Shown here: one piece after another, positions 36,782 to 50,626 of the stretch | Layout of the letters: each line of letters starts with the position of its first letter | Position numbering within the stretch: position 1 is the stretch's first letter | Assembly (NCBI RefSeq): GCF_900496995.4 | Contig: NW_024470390.1 | Coordinates: 62,001-126,000 of the forward strand | Length of the DNA: 64,000 bases | From: Aquila chrysaetos chrysaetos | Taxonomy: Eukaryota; Chordata; Aves; Accipitriformes; Accipitridae | Reading direction: 5' to 3' | Position numbers and translations under genes: made by a program | Notes under the pieces: generated by a model | What the model saw: the letters and a program-made list of their open reading frames with translations, nothing else | Database searches by the model: none | What the model was told of the DNA's origin: nothing

Positions 36782-39700
36782 ATGTTCAGCTGGATGCGGA
36801 AAAACGAGAAGAAGAGCCCCGAGGTGGTCCGCACCGTCACCGAGGGGCTGAAGACCCTCTACAAGAAGAAACTTTTACCGGTGGAGGAATTTTACCGTTT
36901 CCACGATTTCCACTCGCCAGCTTTGGAAGACGCCGATTTTCGATAATAAACCGATGGTGTTGGTGGTGGGGCAATATTCCACCGGGAAAACCACTTTTAT
37001 CCGTTACCTGTTGGAGCAGGAGATTCCCGGGAGCCGGATCGGTCCCGAACCCACCACCGATTCCTTCGTGGCCATCATGCACGGGGAGACGGAGGGGATC
37101 ACGCCGGGCAACGCCCTCATCGTCGATCCCAAAAAACCTTTCCGGAAACTTAATCCTTTTGGGAATACTTTCCTCAATCGGTAAGTGCAGCCCCCACCCC
37201 AATATTCCACCACCCCCCCGCCACCATCATCATCACCACCACCACCACCACCACCCCAGGGCTGGGTGAGGGGGGGTCCCGCTCCACCCAGTAAGCCACA
37301 AGTTGAGCCTTGCTGGAGCAAAGCGCCCCCCCCCCCCCAAAAAATGGGGGACACCCCCCCCGATCCCACCTTGGGAGGGGGGATCCCAGATTTCACCCTC
37401 CGATTCTTGGGGTTTTTTCCCCAATTTTGGGGTATTTTCTCTCAACCCCCCCAAAAGCCCAAAATGTGGGGGGCAGCGCCCCCCCCCCCAGACCCTGTGG
37501 GGGGGTCCCGTTTGGGGACACCCCTTGGAAAGGAGGGGGGTGGGGTCTGCTCCCCACCCCCACGGGTGGGGGGGTCGGGAAGGGGGGGATGAGCCAGGCA
37601 TCAGGAATGCGGCTCCGGAGCCTGCCAAGGCCCCGCTGGCCCAGAGCCGCCCCCCCCCCGCCCTCGGAAAGAGGCCGTCAGGGGCTGGCAGATGCGCTGG
37701 CACTTGGGGGGGGCCCCCCCCAGCCACGAGTGGGTGCTGCCCACCTACTCCCCCCCCCGCTCCCACGGACCCCCTTGCAATCCCAGACCCGGGGGGGTCC
37801 GGGGGGGGGGGGCACTAACGCGGCTCCTCCCGCGCAGGTTCATGTGCGCCCACCTCCCCAACCAGGTGCTGGAGAGCATCAGCCTGATCGACACCCCCGG
37901 CATCCTCTCGGGGGCCAAACAGCGCGTCTGCCGGGGTGAGGGGGGGCCCCCCCACCCGCGACCGGGACACGCGTGGGTTGGGGGGGGGGGGTTCCCCACC
38001 CCTTCCAACCTGGGGGTGGGGGAGGGGCGTGAGTGGGGCCCCAAGGAAATGGAGGGGTGCAAGATGCAGTGGGGGGGGGACGGGGGGGGGTAAAGGGTAA
38101 CGGGGTGCAAAATGTAAGGGGGGACTGCAAAGCGTTATGGGGCATGCACGGTTTAGTGGGGTGCAAACAGGGGTGCAAAGCATAGTGGGGTGCAAAGAGG
38201 AGGTGCGACACGCAGCGGGGTGCCAAGAGGTGGCTGCAAGGCACAGGGGGGTGCAGATGGGGGGGGTGCAAGGTGTAATAGGGTGCTGCTGGGGGGGGGG
38301 GGGTGCGAGGCGCAGCGGGGTGCTAATGGGGGAGGGGGGTTGCAAACCGTAACGGGGTGCCAACGGAGGTTGCAAAACGCAGCGGGGTGCTGCTGGGTGG
38401 TGCAAGTCCCAGCGGGTGCCAAGGGGTGGGGTAGAGCCGGGGGGGGGGTGCTAGCTGGCGGGGTGAGGCTCCAGCGATGGGTGCCAAAGGCGATGCAATG
38501 GGGTTCTGCCAAGGGCTGGGGGGGGGGGTGCCAGTGCTCCCCCCACCCCCACCCCACTGCCCTCCAGGGCCGGATGAGCAACAAGGGGGTCCTGTGGGGC
38601 AGGGGGAGGGGTATCTGGGATCCCCTTTGCAGAGCTGGGCAGGTGGGGGGGGGCTCGCCCCACATCCCCGGGGCTGCTGCCAACTTTCCAGGCAAGGTGC
38701 CCCACTGCAGAGGCCGTGCCCCCCCCCCCCCCGGACCCCCCCCTCCTTTTCCTTCCCTACTCTGAAACCCTCGGCCTCTGCCAAGAGCCTTGGCACCGGC
38801 TCCCGAAATGGCCCCATGGATGGGGGGGGGGCTTGGCTGGAGGAGACTCCCCCCCCAGGTGGGGGGGCCTGGAAAAGAGGGGGCTGGGAAAAGGGGGAGG
38901 CTGGAAAAAGGGGGGGGGGCTGGGAAAAGTTGGGGTCAGGGCTGTGGGCTGGGACTGGGTCGAGGCCAAATTCCTGGTTGGATGCTCTCCGTTGTGGTAT
39001 GCATGGGGGGCCGGGGTTGGGGCCAGGGTTAAGGACAAGGACGGGGTCAGGGGTAGGGACCGGGACGGGAATGGGGACAGACAGACTTTTCCCAGGACTT
39101 GCCGCGTTTCCTTTTTTGGTGCTTTTTTTTCAGGCTCTCAGGGCCTCCCGCTGCCGAGGGGGGGCCGGGGAGGGAGCAGGGGCCATTGTGGAGGGGCCAT
39201 GGGCGTCACAGCACCCCACTGGCCCCCAACACCCCGGAGTGCTGCCGAGCGTGGCCACCGCATGGGCGGGGGTTGGGTGCTGCACGGGGGGGGGGGTGTC
39301 AGGGCTGGGGGGGGGGCTCAGTGGAGGGGTGCAGCGAAGGGGAGGGCTAAGCAAGACCCCATTGGTGGGACCCTGCTCCAGGCAGGGGCTGGGGTGGGGG
39401 GTTTGAGTTGGGGTTGGGTTTAGGGTTGGGTTTGAGTTTAGGGTCGGGTTTGGGGGTTAGGGTTGGGATTAGGGTTGAGGTTGGGGGTTAGGGTTGGGGT
39501 TAGAGTTGAGATTAAGGTTGGGTTTGAGGTTGGGGTTAGGGTTAGAGTTTAGGTTGGAATTAGGGTTGGGTTTTGAGGTCGGTTTTGGCTTCCCCTCCGT
39601 GCAGACCCCTCCAGGGTGCCGCTCATTTGCACCTTGTGCATGGCAGCACCCCCCCTTCCTGGGGTCCCCCACCCCCACGGGCACCCCAGCCCAGCCCCAG

Positions 39701-42202
39701 AGGAGCCCCCAATTCTCCCTTCCTGCCCTCCCCTCCCAGGTTATGACTTCCCGGCCGTGCTGCAGTGGTTCGCCGAGCGCGTGGACCTCATCATCCTCCT
39801 CTTCGACGCCCACAAGCTGGAGATCTCGGACGAGTTCTCCGAGGCCATCCGAGCCCTCAAGGGCAACGAGGACAAGATCCGGGTGGTCCTGAACAAGGCC
39901 GACATGGTGGAGACGCAGCAGCTGATGCGCGTCTACGGGGCGCTGATGTGGTCCCTGGGCAAGGTGTTCAACACCCCCGAGGTGCTGCGCGTCTTCATCG
40001 GGTCCTTCTGGTCCGAACCGCTCCTCATCACCGACAACCGGCAGCTCTTTGAGTTGGAGGAGCAGGACTTGTTCCAGGACATCCAGAACCTGCCTCGAAA
40101 TGCCGCCCTGAGGAAGCTCAATGACCTCGTCAAGCGGGCACGGCTCGTTAGGGTGAGTGCGGCCAGCTGGGTGCGTGTGTCCTCTCCACGGCTCCGGTGG
40201 GGCCACGGGGACATGAGGACTCCTCGGAGCTCTCCCCATCTCCAGGAGGAGAAGGAGCACTGATGGTTTGGGGTCCCCTTTCCTGGCCCCAGGAGGGGGC
40301 TCAGGGGGTCCCCTCAGTCCCGGTGGCTCCCGGCCATCTCCAACAATGGCCCTATTGCCTGGGGGGGGGGGAACGTCATCGTGTTCCCCCCTCCCACCCC
40401 ATCCTGTGCCTGGCTTCCTCGTTAAGGGTTTCCCGTGAGGTAGCGCCTTCCGCCCCTGTGATTACAGAATAATTAACGTGCCCCCCCCCAGCCCCCACTC
40501 CCAGGCAAGTTCCCTGCTCCCCCCCCTCAATGTGCTGAGACCCCCCCAGGATTGTGGGGGACTGGTTTAGGGCTGGGGAGGGGGGAGATGAAGCAGCCCT
40601 CTGTCCCCCAACCCATCACCCTGGCATCTGGCCACGGGGGTCCGGGGGGGTGGACGGAAGGGAGGGGGTGGGGGTTGGCGTTATTCCTCGTCTCCCTCTT
40701 CCCCCCCCGCTCCCCCCCGCCACCGCCGCCGGCCTTATCGCATCCGGCCACCTGCGGCCGCGGCCCTTTGTGCGGCGCGGGGATGGGGACGGGATTGCCA
40801 TGTGTGCTGGGATGGGGATGGAAATGCGAATGTGGACATGGGGATGGAGATGGGACAGGGATGGGGACAGGGACAGAATGGGGATGGAGATGGGACAGGG
40901 ATGGGGCCGTGTGGTGGGTGGGCACCCAGACACCCCCCCCCCCCCCCCGTGGGACAACCCCCCTCAGTTTCAGCTCTCCCACTGAAGGCTCTCGGCCGTG
41001 GAGGGGACCCAGGCATCCGGGTTCCCACGCTTCCCACCCTGTGCCGTGCCGTGCAATCCACCACCGGCACAACACCCGGCCCCCCCCCCCCACCTTCCTG
41101 CAGAAGGGACCCCCCAGGTGCCCTGACACCCCCTCCCTTTGCCCCCAGGTCCACGCGCACATCATCAGCCGCCTGAAGAAGGAGATGCCCTCCGTCTTCG
41201 GGAAGGACAACAAGAAGAAGCAGCTCATCGCCAAACTGCCGGTCCTCTTCGCCCGCATCCAGCTGGAGCATCACATCCCGCCCGGAGACTTCCCCGACTG
41301 TGCCCGCATGCAGGTGGGGGTCGGGGAGGGGGGGTCGCGACATCCGTGCCAGGGGTGGGGGGCAGCAGGATGCCAACCCGTGTGCTGGGGGGGATCTGGT
41401 GGGATGATGAGCCCCGTGCTGGGATGCTGACCCCCATGCTGGGGGGGGTCCATTGGGATGCTGACCCCTGTGCAAGGGTTCCGTAGGGATGCCAACCCCT
41501 GTGCCGGGGTGTCCGGCAGGATGCTGATCCCTGTGCAAAGAGATCCATCAGGATGCTGAATCCTGTGCTGGGGGGAGACTGGTGGGATGCTGACCCCCCA
41601 TGCCAGGGGGGTCCATCGGGATGCTGACCCCCTCCCCATGTCATCCCCCCCTCCTCCCCATCCAGGAGCTGCTGCTGGTCCACGACTTCGCCCGGTTCCC
41701 GGCGCTGAAGCCGCGGATGCTGGAGGCGCTGGACGAGCTGCTGACGACCGACATCGCCGCCCTGATGCCGTTGCTGCGTCAGGAGGAGCTGGAAGCCCCC
41801 GAGGGCGCCGGGGTGCAGGGGGGAGCCTTCGACGGTACCCGCCAGGGCCCCTTCAGCGGGACGGAAGAGGAAGAGGAAGAAGGCGAGGAAGAGGAGGAAT
41901 GGGTGGTGACGAAGGACAAGGCCAAGTACGACGAGATCTTCTACGGGCTGGCTCCGATGGGGGGGAAGCTGAGCGGGCGGCGGGCGCGGGGGTGGATGGT
42001 GAGCAGCAACTTGCCCAGCTCCGTCCTGGGCCGAATCTGGCAGCTGAGCGACGTCGACCGCGACGGCATGTTGGACGCCGAAGAGTTCGCCTTGGCCGGT
42101 CACCTCATCGGGGCGAAACTGGAGGGGAGGGGGCTGCCGGCTGACCTGCCACCCCGCTTGGTGCCCCCCTCCAAGCGTCGGCCCAAGGGATCCGCTGAGT
42201 AG
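36782..42202 (+). CDS. EHD2: EHD2, EH-domain containing dynamin-like ATPase
   Basis: Membrane-remodelling ATPase of the EHD family that stabilises caveolae at the plasma membrane. Coding exons: 36782-37180, 37838-37935, 39740-40152, 41149-41313, 41666-42202, all GT-AG with matching phases. The protein starts MFSW. Visible motifs: P-loop GQYSTGKT, a KPF loop followed by KLNPFG, DTPG (G3) in exon 2, NKAD (G4) in exon 3, and the basic membrane-binding tip [10 protein letters not shown] in exon 4. In exon 5 an acidic linker is followed by a C-terminal EH domain whose EF-hand reads [13 protein letters not shown]; the end is KGSAE. Length is about 536 residues against 543 in human. One frame break: the T-run at 36,937-36,940 has one T too many, turning ADFDNKP into an early stop; exon phases fit only without it. 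Introns 2-4 carry G-rich minisatellites. Confidence 0.96.
37207..37257. repeat. CCA/CAT trinucleotide-rich tract in EHD2 intron 1
   Basis: CAC/CCA/CAT triplets in tandem just after exon 1, with flanking C-runs. Simple sequence, no coding role seen. Confidence 0.7.
38093..38420. repeat. Degenerate minisatellite, GGGGTGCAAA-type units, in EHD2 intron 2
   Basis: The word GGGGTGCAA or GGGGTGC recurs with irregular spacing of about 15-30 bases, interspersed with G-runs. The G-rich strand is the mRNA-sense strand. Confidence 0.8.
39401..39585. repeat. Telomere-like degenerate repeat (TTAGGG / TTGGG / TTGAG) in EHD2 intron 2
   Basis: About 185 bases made almost only of variants of GGGTTAGGGTTGGGTTT, with several exact TTAGGG words. 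It ends about 155 bases before exon 3. It resembles a degenerated interstitial telomeric tract or a G-rich minisatellite of similar unit. Confidence 0.8.
40805..40912. repeat. GGGATGGAGATGG-type minisatellite in EHD2 intron 3
   Basis: Tandem variants of GGGATGGGGACA and GGAGATGGGACA, including two near-identical longer units at about 40,835-40,910. G-rich on the + strand. Confidence 0.8.
41395..41640. repeat. Minisatellite, GGGATGCTGACCCC units, in EHD2 intron 4
   Basis: About seven units of 30-40 bases, each with GGATGCTGA or GGATGCCAA followed by CCCCTGTGC or a variant. It ends just before the exon 5 acceptor at 41,664-41,665. Confidence 0.85.
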
Positions 42203-42256
42203 CCCACCCCCCCCAATCCTGCAAAGCCCCCCCCCCGAGATCTCTCCCCACGCCCC

Positions 42257-42262
42257 AATAAA
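42257..42262 (+). promoter_or_regulatory. EHD2 polyadenylation signal AATAAA
   Basis: AATAAA 55 bases after the EHD2 stop gives a very short 3' UTR. A G-rich, GT-rich downstream region follows. Confidence 0.8.
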
Positions 42263-42295
42263 GGGAGGATGCGGCTGATGGAGCCATGGCGGTTG

Positions 42296-42960
42296 TGGGT
42301 CTGGGGAGGGGTGGGTGTGCAAGGGGGGGGGGGGGGGGAGTGTGCAAAAAGGGTGGGTGTGCAGGGGTGTGTGTGAAGGAGGGTGAGAAAAGTGGTGGGT
42401 GTGCAAGGAGGGATGATGGGGGTGGATGTGCAAGGAGGGGGTGGATGTACATGGGGGAGTGTGTGTGTGGGGGTGCGTGACAGAGGGGTGTGCAAGGGAG
42501 AAGGTGTGTGCAAGAGAAGGGTTGTAAGGAGGGGTGAGTGTGCAAGGGAGGGGTGCAAGGTGGGGTGGGTGTGCAAGGGGTATGTGTGCAGGGGGGGGAT
42601 TGCAAAGGAGGGGGTGCGTGGGGGGGGGGATGCCCATGGGGTGTCAGGGGCTGGCACACACATGTGCATGAACGTGTGGGTGCTTGTGCATGTGTGTACA
42701 TGCATGCATGTGGGGGGGGGTTGTGCATGGGTGGGTGCTCGTACATGTATGTGAGGGTGTCCGATGACATGGGAGCAGGGGCGTGAATGCGTGTACGTGC
42801 ACACGGCGGAGGTGCACACGTGTGTCAGCATGCGTGGGGGGGCGAGGGAGCGCATGTGCGCACACGGAGGTGGATGCACGCGCATGGGCGTGTGCAGGGC
42901 TGTGGGAGGGCATGCACGAGGCGGGGAGGGAGGCGAGAACACGCGTGTCCAGGCATGAAG
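42296..42960. repeat. GT/G-rich minisatellite and alternating GTGCATG tract between EHD2 and NOP53
   Basis: 42,296-42,645 is tandem GGGTGTGCAAGG-like units. 42,650-42,960 is rich in alternating purine-pyrimidine words (GTGTGCATGCACG and similar), a composition prone to Z-DNA. It fills the intergenic space between the EHD2 polyA signal and the NOP53 promoter. No gene is seen. Confidence 0.75.
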
Positions 42961-43124
42961 TTGCGTGTGCGCGCGTGTGCCAGAGCTTCGGGGGTTTGGG
43001 GCACATCTGGAGCCGGTTCGGGGGTCCGAGGCCCCCTCCTGGGCCCACGCCCGGGGTGTTTGGGGCACATCTGGGGGGGGGGGGACACACATCTGGAGCC
43101 CCCCCCAAGACACAGCTGGACACC

Positions 43125-43301
43125 GCCCTTCCCAAGATGGCGGCGCCGCCCTTCCCCGCCCTCCCCAAGATGGCGCCGCCGCCCTTCCCCGCCCTCCCCA
43201 AGATGGCGTCCCCGCCTCTCCCCGCCCTCCCCAAGATGGCGGCCGGAAGTGGCTGCGCAGCGCTTCCGTCAAGCCGCCGCGGCCTGGCTCTTCCTTTCAA
43301 G
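43125..43301 (+). promoter_or_regulatory. NOP53 core promoter with four 33-base AAGATGGCG repeats, ETS-like site and possible 5'TOP tract
   Basis: AAGATGG occurs at 43,134, 43,167, 43,200 and 43,233, spaced exactly 33 bases apart, and the CDS start repeats it at about 43,299. AAGATGGCGGC matches the YY1 consensus. CCGGAAGT at 43,243-43,250 matches an ETS/GABP site. A pyrimidine tract CTCTTCCTTTC at 43,288-43,298 just before the ATG resembles a terminal oligopyrimidine start, typical of ribosome-biogenesis genes. No TATA box. Factor binding is inferred from consensus only. Confidence 0.65.
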
Positions 43302-46300
43302 ATGGCGGCGCCCGCGGCGTCCACCTCGTTCCTGGGCCTGAGCCTCGGGTCGCGGGATCCCGCCACCGTCCGCCGCCGCTCCCGCGGTCCCCGCAACCGC
43401 AAGAAGGGCTGGAAGCGCTGGGCCGGCCCCGAGGCGCGGCTGGGCCGCGAAATCGGCGACTTCCTCGAGGACGTGGTGCTGCAGCAGCGGGCCACAGGGT
43501 GAGGGCGGCGGGGGGGGTCACGGGACACCCGGCGGCGTCGTCATCTCTTGGGGGGGTCACGAACGGCTTCGGGAGGGGCTGAGGGCACCGGGGGGGGGGG
43601 GAGTCCTGGGGGAGCGAGAGGCCCCCAGAGGCCACGTGGACCCTTCGGGCTGGGGACGATGGACTTGCGAGGTGTGAGAGGGGCTTTGGGGGGCTCAGAG
43701 GGGCTTTGGGGTGTCCCGGTGGGGGGGGGGCCTAGGGCCGGGGGGGGGGGCTTGAGGGCCCTGGGAGGAGAGGTTGGGGGGGGGTCCCTGAGCGAGGTGG
43801 GGGGCTGAGAGGGGTATTGGCGGGGGGGGGCTGGAGCTGGGGGGGGCGCGAGGGGGGCTTGGGTTATGTGTAAGGGGTAAAGGGGGGGGACCCTGAGGTT
43901 TGGGGGGGCACTGGGGGGTGTTGGAAGCCTTGGGGGGGCTGTTGGGGGAAGGGGGAGCCCCCCTTGGGAATTGACCAGGGTCGGGTGGGGGCTCCTCCTC
44001 AGGGGGCTGATCGCGGAGCAGCCAGACGAGGGGCTCTTCTTCGTGGACGCCAGCAATGCGGAGAAGGGTGAGTGGGGTTGGGTTTTTTTGGGGGGGGGCA
44101 CACAACGACACCCCAACTTCCTTTCCTCGGTGTTTGGGGGTGACGTGTGTGTGTCCCCCCCCGCCGGTGCGCCCCAGATCGGCAACTGAACAAGGGCAAG
44201 GAGAAGCCCCTGCACGTCGACCTCGTCCTGCAGCCCGACTCCAAGGTGCCGGCACCCAACAAGTGAGGGGGGACGGCGTGGGGGGGGGACACAACATGGT
44301 GACGTTGCACCCCACCACCCCCCCCCCCTCCCCGCAGTATTTTGGCTCACCAGATCCCCAACGGGCGGAAAGAGAAGCGACGACGGCAGTTTTGGGAGAA
44401 ACAAGCGGAAAAGGGGGTGCTGCCCCGCGCCGAGCGGCGCCTGCGAGCCCGGCTGCGGCGAGGGGGGGCTCCGCCGGATAAAGCGCCGGAAAAGGGGCGC
44501 TCGGACCCCGAAAGGGGCTTCTACGACATCTGGGGGGCTGATAGTAAGTGGGGGGGGGGGGGCACATGCTGGTTGTAGGGGGGCTTCCCGGCAGGAATTG
44601 GCACCAGCCCGGGTGTTTTTGGGGATGTTTCCCCCGCTTTTGCAGCAAGGTCTTTCCCGGGGGCATTGGGAGGGAGGGCACCAAGCAAAATTTGGGGTTT
44701 TTGTGTGAAAATCGGAGGGGGTGGCTTCTCCCCCTAGGGCCAAGGTGGGATTAACCTCGAGTGGTGCCCCGGGGGGGGCACAAAAACCAGAGCGACGCGG
44801 GGAACGACCCCCAGTTTTATTCACTTGTGTCAGGGGAACCCCTCCCTCCTGTGGGGCTTGGGGGGGTGGGGGGGTGGTCAGCATTGCCCTCTCCCCCGAG
44901 CCTGTCCTGGGAGCTTTGGAGTGAGGGGGGGGTGCCGGTTTCCCCGCAGACCCCCTGGACCAGGCGCTGGCGGGGCAGGACAGCTGGTTCCTGCAGCAGA
45001 CCAAGAAGCAGAGGGTGAAGGTGAGTCTGGGGGGGGGGGCACAGCCGGGCAGAGACCCTCACCCCAGCTGCCCCCCCCCCCCCCGCCCCGCAGCGCCCTG
45101 CTAGGCTGCAGACGAAGCCTTCGCAGGTCCCCGCCGTGGAGGTGATCGCCGCCGGCGGTTCCTACAACCCCACCTTTGAGGACCACCAGGTTTGGGGGGG
45201 GGGGGGGGGGCTGTGGGTGCGGGGTGGTCATCCCCCCCCTCCGCCCCCAGCACGGGGAGGGGGCTGTCCCCTTTGTTTTGGGGGTGACGGTGCCGCCGGC
45301 CCCCACAGGCGCTGCTGCTGCGGGCTCACGAGGTGGAGGTGAGGAAGAAGAGGGCGGAGGACAAGGTGGAGAGGCAGCTGAAGATCCCCGAGGGCGCTGA
45401 GCTCCCCACTGCGGTGAGACCCCTGCCCCGGACCCACAGCGCGGGTTTGGGGGGGCCCTGCAGCCCCCCCCACCCCCCCCAACCCCTTTCCTTGGGAGTG
45501 GGTTGGGGGGGCACAGGAGAGGCTCCATTCCGAAACCGGGGTGGTGACCCCCCCTTCTCGCCCCCAGGAGACGGTTTTCCAGGAGCAGTGCGAGGGGCTG
45601 CTGGAGGAGTCGGGGGACGAGGAAGATGAGGAGGCGCCGGCAGCGCCGGCAGAGCCCGGGGATGCGCCAAAACCGGCCCCGCGGCAGGAGAAGAAGACGG
45701 AGCAGCAGCGCCGGCGGGAGAAGGAAGCCCGAGCCCTGGTGCGGGGACGGCTCCGGGGGGGACGCACGCACGACGGCTCAGGGGGCGCGTGGGGGGGTCT
45801 GCCGGGTTCCTGACGCGGTTGTGCCCGCAGGCGGCCCGGCAGCGCCGGGAGAAGGCGGCGCGTTGCCGGCAGGCAGCAGGAGCTTTTCCGCCTGCGTTCG
45901 CTGCGGCGGCAGGTGAAGCGGTGGGAAGCGGAGCTGCTGCGACGACGGCAGGCGCGTTTGGCCAAGCGTCGGGCGAAGGACGCGCTGCCCCGACGCCTGG
46001 GGCCCCTCAAGTGAGTGGGGAGAGGGTGTGTGTGTGTGGGGCTGCCTGATATCACCACCCTCTCTCTCTGTACCCCCCCCATCCCCACAGGTACGAGGAG
46101 CCCAGCCTGGAGGTACAGCTGAGCGACGAGCTGGCCGAGTCCCTGCGCACGTTGAAGGTGGGTCACCCCCCTTGGGGGGGGCCACTGGGGGGGGGGGGTG
46201 TCAACACCCAGTGATGAGACCCATCCTTGCGCTAGGAGGATTCGCAGCCCCCCCCCGCCACGGGGGGGGGTTGGGAATGTGAAGGTCTCCGGGGTCCCGG

Positions 46301-46819
46301 GACCTCATCATGTAGGCGAGGGCCTGGGTGCTGAGAGTGCCAGCACCTCCACAGGATGGTGCTGGGGGGGTGTGTGTGTGAAATGGCTCCTCCGCTCCCT
46401 TCCCCGCTGGAGGGAGCCCCCCCAAACCTGGCTGACCTGGCTGGGAGGTGGGGGGGGGGTATGTCCCCTGCCACCCTGTGCCCCCCACCCCCAACATGCC
46501 GTCGCTGACCCACTCGGCCCCCCCCCAGCCCGAGGGCAGCGTCCTGCGCGACCGCTTCAAGAGCCTGCAGAAGAGGAGCCTGATCGAGCCGCGGGAGAGG
46601 GCCAAGTAAGCGGGGAGGGGGGGGGCGAGGGGGGGTCATTCTGACGGCCCCACGGATTCGGGGCAGGTTGGGGGGGTCGATTTTTGACCCGTTTCTTCAT
46701 ATCTTTCACCAGGTTCAAGAGGAGGTATCGCCTGAAATACGTGGAGAAGAGAGCTTTCCGGGAAGTGACGTGAGTAGGGGACCCCTCCCTGACCGGCCAT
46801 TCTCTGTTACAGGCTGTAG
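43302..46819 (+). CDS. NOP53: NOP53 (GLTSCR2/PICT1), nucleolar ribosome biogenesis factor
   Basis: Nucleolar protein needed for large-subunit maturation (the yeast homologue brings the exosome to pre-60S particles); in mammals also known as PICT1. Coding exons: 43302-43498, 44003-44067, 44178-44262, 44338-44543, 44950-45020, 45094-45189, 45309-45413, 45568-45738, 45831-46010, 46091-46157, 46529-46605, 46713-46769, 46813-46819. Family motifs: FLGLS then [116 protein letters not shown]. About 460 residues against 478 in human. Exon 9 is 180 bases where phase demands 179: an extra base near 45,868-45,876 breaks the frame before QELFRLRS. The last intron is only 43 bases; without that splice the protein would stop at TGA 46,771-46,773, one residue shorter. 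Confidence 0.95.
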
Positions 46820-46848
46820 CCGCCGGATCCCGCCGGGCGCTGCATCCC

Positions 46849-46854
46849 AATAAA
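46849..46854 (+). promoter_or_regulatory. NOP53 polyadenylation signal AATAAA
   Basis: AATAAA about 30 bases after the predicted TAG at 46,817-46,819, giving a very short 3' UTR, as in EHD2. Confidence 0.8.
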
Positions 46855-47414
46855 ACCCTTTGCACCAGCGCCGTCTCCTTTGGGTTCGCAGCGGTGGGGC
46901 TGGGGGGTGGCTCCCCCCCCCCAACCCCGGGAGGGGCCCTGGCAGATGGTGCCTGGCTCAGCCCCTTTCCCTTCTTTAGAGCTATTAGAGAGCGGATTAG
47001 AGGCTGCAAATCCGGGGGGGTGGGGTGTGCCAGGCACCCTGCGGCACCAGGGGCCTCCCCTGCCATGCTGGGGGGGGGGAGATATCGTCCAGCGACACCC
47101 CCCAACCCCCCAGTTAGAGCTCAGCGCTCAATCCTCCAGCCCATTTATTTACATTTCGGGGGGGGCTCTGCCCCCCCCATTCCCTCTACCAAATAAATAA
47201 CTTCTTCCCCCCCCCCCAGCCCAGAGGCCGTCGGGGTGCAGATCGTGGGGCTCCCCCCCCCCTCCGCCCCACTCCCCGCTTGCACCATGACGTGAAGAGG
47301 TCGATCAACGCCGAGACTCGGCATCAGCCCTTGCGGCAAACCGGAGAGGGGGGAACCCCGGAAATTTGGGGGGGGGTGGGCAGCACCGTCTTCCCCCCTG
47401 TGGCAGGGGGGGGT
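46855..47414. other. Convergent intergenic region between NOP53 and the connexin
   Basis: GC-rich with G- and C-runs; no exon recognised. The connexin 3' UTR probably enters it from the right. TTTATT at 47,144-47,149 (AATAAA on the minus strand) is a candidate connexin polyadenylation signal, about 270 bases past its stop. Confidence 0.5.
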
Positions 47415-50237
<2,823 letters not shown>

Positions 50238-50586
50238 TCACTCCCCCCTCCCCGGCTCCTTTCCCTCCGCACTAACTACCTTCATGATGCTCCTATTTTC
50301 AGCCGGGTTGAGCTTGGTTTGGTTTGGGTTTTTATTTTCCCCCCGCTGCTAATCCGCACAGGAAGCTTTCGCCGAGCCTGCCGGGTTTAAAAATAGGGAA
50401 AAAAAAGCTTCAAAACCGAAGTTATTCCAGCAATTTAATTCTTTTTCCCTCTCTGCCCGGTGGCGGCTGGACCCCAAACTCCCACCCCAGTGTTCCCCGG
50501 TTGCCTCTGTAATTCTCTGGCGGCTCGGTGGCCTTTCTGGAATAAAGTTGTGGAAAATTTGAGCCGGGCTGCGGTTGTGGTTTTTT

Positions 50587-50588
<2 letters not shown>

Positions 50589-50624
<36 letters not shown>
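50589..50624. repeat. G36 homopolymer
   Basis: A pure run of 36 G preceded by eight T. Exact length is unlikely to be reliable. Confidence 0.9.

Positions 50625-50626
<2 letters not shown>

Noticed and set aside
41225-42637. 470-codon minus-strand open frame
   Set aside because: Reads through a minisatellite and antisense to EHD2 exon 5 and the downstream GT repeat; His/Pro/Thr low complexity.
43541-45004. 487-codon minus-strand open frame
   Set aside because: Pro/Arg-rich chance frame across NOP53 exons and introns caused by high GC; no start context or domain.
46211-46340. Possible C/D box snoRNA in NOP53 intron 10 (GTGATGAG near 46,211, CTGAG at 46,331)
   Set aside because: NOP53 hosts a snoRNA in human, but here the terminal stem is at most three pairs, the spacing is long and no guide element could be checked.
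50270-50340. SECIS-like element (ATGATG followed by TGAG)
   Set aside because: No proper quartet, no apical AA in the right place, and no selenoprotein reading frame nearby.
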